Shown one piece after another: positions 60,482 through 64,000 of a stretch of DNA of 64,000 bases. The position numbers and the translations under genes are program-made. The notes below the pieces were generated by a model. It ran no database searches, was not told the DNA's origin, and worked only from the letters and a program-made list of their open reading frames with translations. Within the stretch, counting starts at the first letter, position 1. Every line of letters begins with the position of its first letter. Source of the stretch: Diphasiastrum complanatum (Eukaryota > Streptophyta > Lycopodiopsida > Lycopodiales > Lycopodiaceae); contig CM055106.1 of NCBI GenBank assembly GCA_029204225.1, positions 42,238,368 to 42,302,367 of the forward strand, in the 5' to 3' direction.

Positions 60482-61330
60482 TGTTTAGAAACCCGGATAG
60501 AATTTGGTTCTGACTTATGGCTACTACCTTCTAGTTCAGACCTACAATCTTCTAGAGTGTAGACAGACAGTACTAATCTATGTTTCTTCGGTTTAAGTTT
60601 GGTTTAAGCATTCAACAAAATGAACCAATGTGCGGAATAATGAATAAATGGCTGATTACGGACAGACAACAATCACACATCGAAGCATTCAGAATCATTC
60701 AATATGTGTATTACAGCTACTATATTATCAATGATCATCTTTCTGGAGAGCGTTGTTGTGACAAACCCACACAACGTGTCGGTGTGAGAGATACTATGCC
60801 TCTCACGAATAATATCAGGTCGTCTCGCTTACTAGCAAACTTCTTGGACATCAGCTTAGCAATGCTATGCTTAGCTCAGGTTGATACTCAACCAAATTGA
60901 TGTTCCAACTTGATGTTCAACCGATTCTCTCATCTTCAATCTGAATTTATAGATGGAGAGAGACATGGTTTAATCTAATCAGAGATTACAAGAATAGTTG
61001 ATTAAGCATATTCCAATGGTATTCAGATTGCCTTCAACATCATCCATAGAGGAGGACGTCCACCTGGTACTTTCTTGATTTTCTTTGTATTTGGAGCATG
61101 AAGATCCACCACCCTTTTGTCTTCGAGTCTTCTTTGCCTCCATGTCTATTCGACCTTCGACTTTGCCTTTGAGCTCCTTTGGTCTTCGGACATCTGACCT
61201 TCGAGGTATTCACCTTCGTGTCTTGTTCGGTTGAAATGGTTATGTGGTGGTTGTGACTTGAGGTGGTTTTCTGCCTGTGGGCAGTTCCTTTGTCTTTATA
61301 CAGATACAAAGACTTGTTGGTCCCTTCCAT
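60482..61330 (-). repeat. Copia-type LTR, copy related to 45185-45972
   Basis: On the minus strand it follows the copia RNase H tail, as a 3' LTR should, and ends in TTTCTAAACA (plus-strand start TGTTTAGAAA at 60482). The part from 61229 to 60482 aligns with the 45 kb LTR. The right border is approximate. Confidence 0.7.
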
Positions 61331-61720
61331 TTATTTTTGCAGACATGAGCTCGAAAGCTAGCAAAGAGTCATGGCTCGAAACAATTTGTTTCTTTAGCTC
61401 CCTCTCAAAGCGTGGTAGCTTTACGACTCCCAGATTCTTCCTCTGCCTCTCATACAATGGTCTTGGTGAAGATGTCTGCCACCATCTGCTTCGTTCCAAT
61501 GAAGCTAATCTTCAGTTTGTTTCTTACGACTAGGTCCCTTATCAAATGATATTTGATTGCAATGTGTTTCGTTCTCGAATGAAATCTATAGTAGGGTGCA
61601 TTTCCACAAGACAAAATCATGCAATAGCCCAAAATTGATGCTACCAACAGTCTTAAACAATCAATTAGACTTCCACGAAGCATTCATACTGATCCTAAGA
61701 TGCAGTATAGGCTGAGAACG
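61331..61720 (-). mobile_element. Ty1/copia RNase H tail remnant
   Basis: The minus strand contains RTKHIAIKYHLIRDLVV, then KISFIGTKQMVADIFTKTIV, the end of copia RNase H. It is truncated upstream and broken. Its family resembles the 17.6-19.0 kb remnant (TKHIPLKYHHIRDLI). Confidence 0.88.
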
Positions 61721-61899
61721 AAGATTTCTTGATTTGTAGAAGTCAAAATAGCTTCAAACTTGATGGAGAGGGTGTATAAGCCACCGACCATCAATTTATA
61801 AGTCTGATAGCTTGCTGGGAAGGTAAAAAGGAATGTTAATCATGTTGTAAATAATTTCAAAATGATCTCCTTATGGATTTGGAGAGAGAAAAACAAAGA

Positions 61900-62753
61900 T
61901 TAAGATTTCACAATTGGGTGCATCCCACGAGATGTCATATAAGCTTTAAGACCGGCATATCCGGATTCATAGCCTTTCTTGTACTCTTCACCATTCATGT
62001 GCCTTCCAAAATCACCAGGCTACATAAAATAAAAAACATAGTTAGCAATAGAAATACACAGTTAAAACTAGTAAAAAAACTTGCACTTACAAATTGGGCC
62101 TCTAGATTGCCCCTTTCTCCCAATTCCAAATGGCTTTGTCCATGTTTGGCAATCTTTTCGGTGGCTTTACGTTGTTGCTCGTATTTCTCAGGATTGTTTT
62201 GCAACAACTCTCCTTTCACCTTCCTCCAATATCGTATGGAGCACCATCTAGGCTTTGAGCGATTCCTAGAATTCTTCAAAGCTCTTCTCATCAATTGCCT
62301 TTTATTTCTAATCCAAAGGCACATTGTATTTAAAGCCCAAATCCTACTAAATGTATTGGATTGGGAAAATTCAGAATACAAAGTTGCTACTACTTTGTTC
62401 TTATCTTCCAACAATTGGGAGGACCAATCAGTCATGCAATCCTTTCCAAAATATAAGGCAACTAAATCATGCAAACGAGCAATGACTACATTGCCCCTTC
62501 GATCTTTGATTACACCCCCCTTGGTATTAACATCATAATAGACACTACAAGATTCTTGGAAAGGTGCATCCACGGAAGGTCTACCTTTAGATGATTCATC
62601 TGAAGAAGATAACGCAAGATTTCTGATTCTCTCTCGAGCTTGGGGAGAGAGATTTTCATAACAATCTTGTGTACATTGTTTGGGGTCCTCATGAGGTCTT
62701 CTCCTTGATGGCCTTCCACTCGATCTTCCACTAGACCTTCCGCTAGACGACAT
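61900..62753 (-). CDS. Two-exon transposon-type gene (Transposase_24/TNPA-like), apparently intact
   Basis: Exon 1 runs 62753 to 62091 (221 codons from an ATG) and ends at a consensus donor (TTT|GTAAGTGC). A 71-base intron ends TTATGTAG at 62020. Exon 2 runs 62019 to 61900 in the same phase and ends at TAA. The predicted protein has 260 residues. The start is Ser/Arg/Gly-rich (MSSSGRSSGRSSGRPSRRRP). The middle has VIARLHDLVALYFGKDCMTD, the C-terminal half has RSKPRWCSIRYWRKVKGELL and KIAKHGQSHLELG, and exon 2 adds EEYKKGYESGYAGLKAYM. The W..IRYW and HG.SHLELG layout resembles the plant Transposase_24 family, the second protein of CACTA/En-Spm elements, thought to bind subterminal repeats. A domesticated host gene is possible. 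The DNA just upstream (62760-62960) is a CT-rich leader on this strand. Confidence 0.65.
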
Positions 62754-62997
62754 TCTGTTGAAAGTGGTGGAGAGTGAGAGAGTAGTGAAGAGTGGAGGAT
62801 AGAACAAGCAATAGACTAAGAGCAAAGGAAATAGAACAAGCAATAGACTAATCTTGCAAACAATAAAGCAAGAGCAAATAAGAGAGCAAGAGAGCAAATG
62901 CAAGTAATAGCTTGAGCAAGCAAGAGCAAAAAGAAGAACAATAGAAAAGAAAAACTAAAGAAAGAGGAATAGAATGGATGCCCAAATCTGATTTTAT

Positions 62998-63125
62998 TGG
63001 CATTCAAGTTTTGCATGGATCATTCATGCGACAAGTATCCAAGCATGGATAATCCACGCTTTATCCACGCAAAAAAAAAAATTTGTATTCTCACATGCGT
63101 GGGAAGGTCTCCCACATGGGTTTAC
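62998..63125. repeat. Cluster of inverted GCATGGAT/ATCCACGC-type repeats
   Basis: Phrases GCATGGATCATTCATGC, GCATGGATAATCCACGC, TTATCCACGC, GCGTGGGAAGG and TCCCACATGGG follow each other, many inverted to one another. They stand upstream of the two-exon gene on its strand, in the position of a transposon subterminal region. Confidence 0.6.
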
Positions 63126-64000
63126 ATGCTTCGAATGTCATGAAAATCATGATTTGTTCTGGATTTTGTGAGCCAATTTTTTTGTGAAATTTGACCCAAA
63201 ATATAAAGGAAAAACAATATTAATCATATAAAAAAAAATCACGGGTCATTATGATAGTAGTTAATTTTCACAAAACTAATTTATACAAACCTTATATTTT
63301 TATAAATTTAAATTTTTTTTGAGATTTGACATAAAAGACAAAATCATGAGATATAATGATAGTATATTTTTTTATTAAACAACTGATTTGACAAATCTTT
63401 AGAGATTTTATGACACAATATTATATCAAATCGATGATGTCATGAAAATCTAGATTTGTTAGGAATCTAGGTGTCATAGATTTAATTTGATTTCATGACA
63501 TAATTATATGGTCAAACTAAAAACATGATTTTTTGTCATGTGACCTCCTAAATGGTGGTTGTATAGGGTCATTTAGATCCATGATCAATAGCATTATGAT
63601 ATATTGAAGACCTTAGTGATATGTGACCTATATGATATTTTTTCTAGTTGTTGGTGTGTGACCTATATAACCTTATATAAAGTCATACTAATTAATTGAA
63701 ATATCATTTACAATTGTAATAAAGATGTTGATTAATGGTCATCGAAAATATGATTGACTGACATTGTTTTGATCATTTTATCGAGGAATCACTCGATCAT
63801 ACATATAATCGTCCTAGTGGATAATCTATAATTAATCAAATAATTGAGTATTATATCAAGTGATTGACTCTATGCTTGATAAAACTGTAGATTTGCATCG
63901 AGTATGAATCAACTGAGATAGTCATATGAATGAGAATGGACCTAGGCTTTTCTCATACAATTGTGAGCGAATTCAAGTGTCAGTTGCATAGCTAAATGAG
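63126..64000. other. AT-rich stretch without a recognisable feature
   Basis: No gene, RNA or repeat border seen. ATCATGATTT- and GTCATGA-like phrases recur loosely. Confidence 0.5.

Noticed and set aside
62754-62903. Upstream extension of the TNPA-like frame before the ATG at 62753
   Set aside because: The extension lies in a CT-rich leader and reads as a Leu/Phe-rich stretch; the Ser/Arg-rich start at 62753 is the better start.

Overview
This window reads as nuclear DNA of a land plant. Plant-type Ty1/copia, Ty3/gypsy and CACTA elements dominate it, their primer sites match plant initiator tRNA-Met (TGGTATCAGAGC), a GT-AG intron can be read at 62 kb, and one host gene belongs to the plant glyoxal/galactose oxidase family. 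The background is AT-rich and gene-poor. Very long perfect GA/TC dinucleotide arrays recur. The species cannot be named from this sequence.

Layout. 1-5.8 kb: AT-rich DNA with a TC array, a copia Gag remnant, a 34-bp minisatellite and a copia RNase H remnant. 5.8-11.9 kb: a whole-looking young copia element (5826-11906) with near-identical LTRs, ATCCA target duplications, a primer site, one long polyprotein frame and a GA array in its leader. 12-15 kb: no gene, but a large foldback at 14.1 kb. 15.7-21.2 kb: a gypsy fossil whose protease and RNase H/integrase parts lie either side of copia remnants and an LTR that carries a GA array. 21.2-24 kb: an unrecognised minus-strand coding remnant. 24-28.5 kb: copia fragments in both orientations and one LTR.

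29-32 kb is the gene island. It holds a single-exon copper-radical oxidase gene (29981-31612) with all catalytic residues, plus a weak possible exon of a glycolipid-transfer-like gene upstream. 34.1-39.1 kb: an older minus-strand copia element with perfect ATTAT target duplications, carrying a nested CACTA end and a foreign LTR piece. 40-46.3 kb: tandem repeats, LTRs without coding capacity and a gypsy integrase tail. 47.2 kb: a MITE-like element with a relative at 16.6 kb. 50-53.4 kb: a long decayed coding region of unknown type. 53.5-58.9 kb: copia and CACTA remains, including a broken TNP2 transposase gene followed at once by the terminus of a second CACTA copy. 59.7-60.1 kb: compound microsatellites. 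60.5-61.7 kb: a minus-strand copia tail with its LTR. 61.9-62.75 kb: a small two-exon gene that looks intact and resembles the second (TNPA-like) protein of CACTA elements.

The genes do not form a functional cluster. Only the oxidase and the two-exon transposon-type gene look like intact non-LTR coding genes. The most informative structural theme is that several microsatellites and one minisatellite sit inside LTR-family sequence, and paralogous LTR copies in this same window show the unexpanded state.
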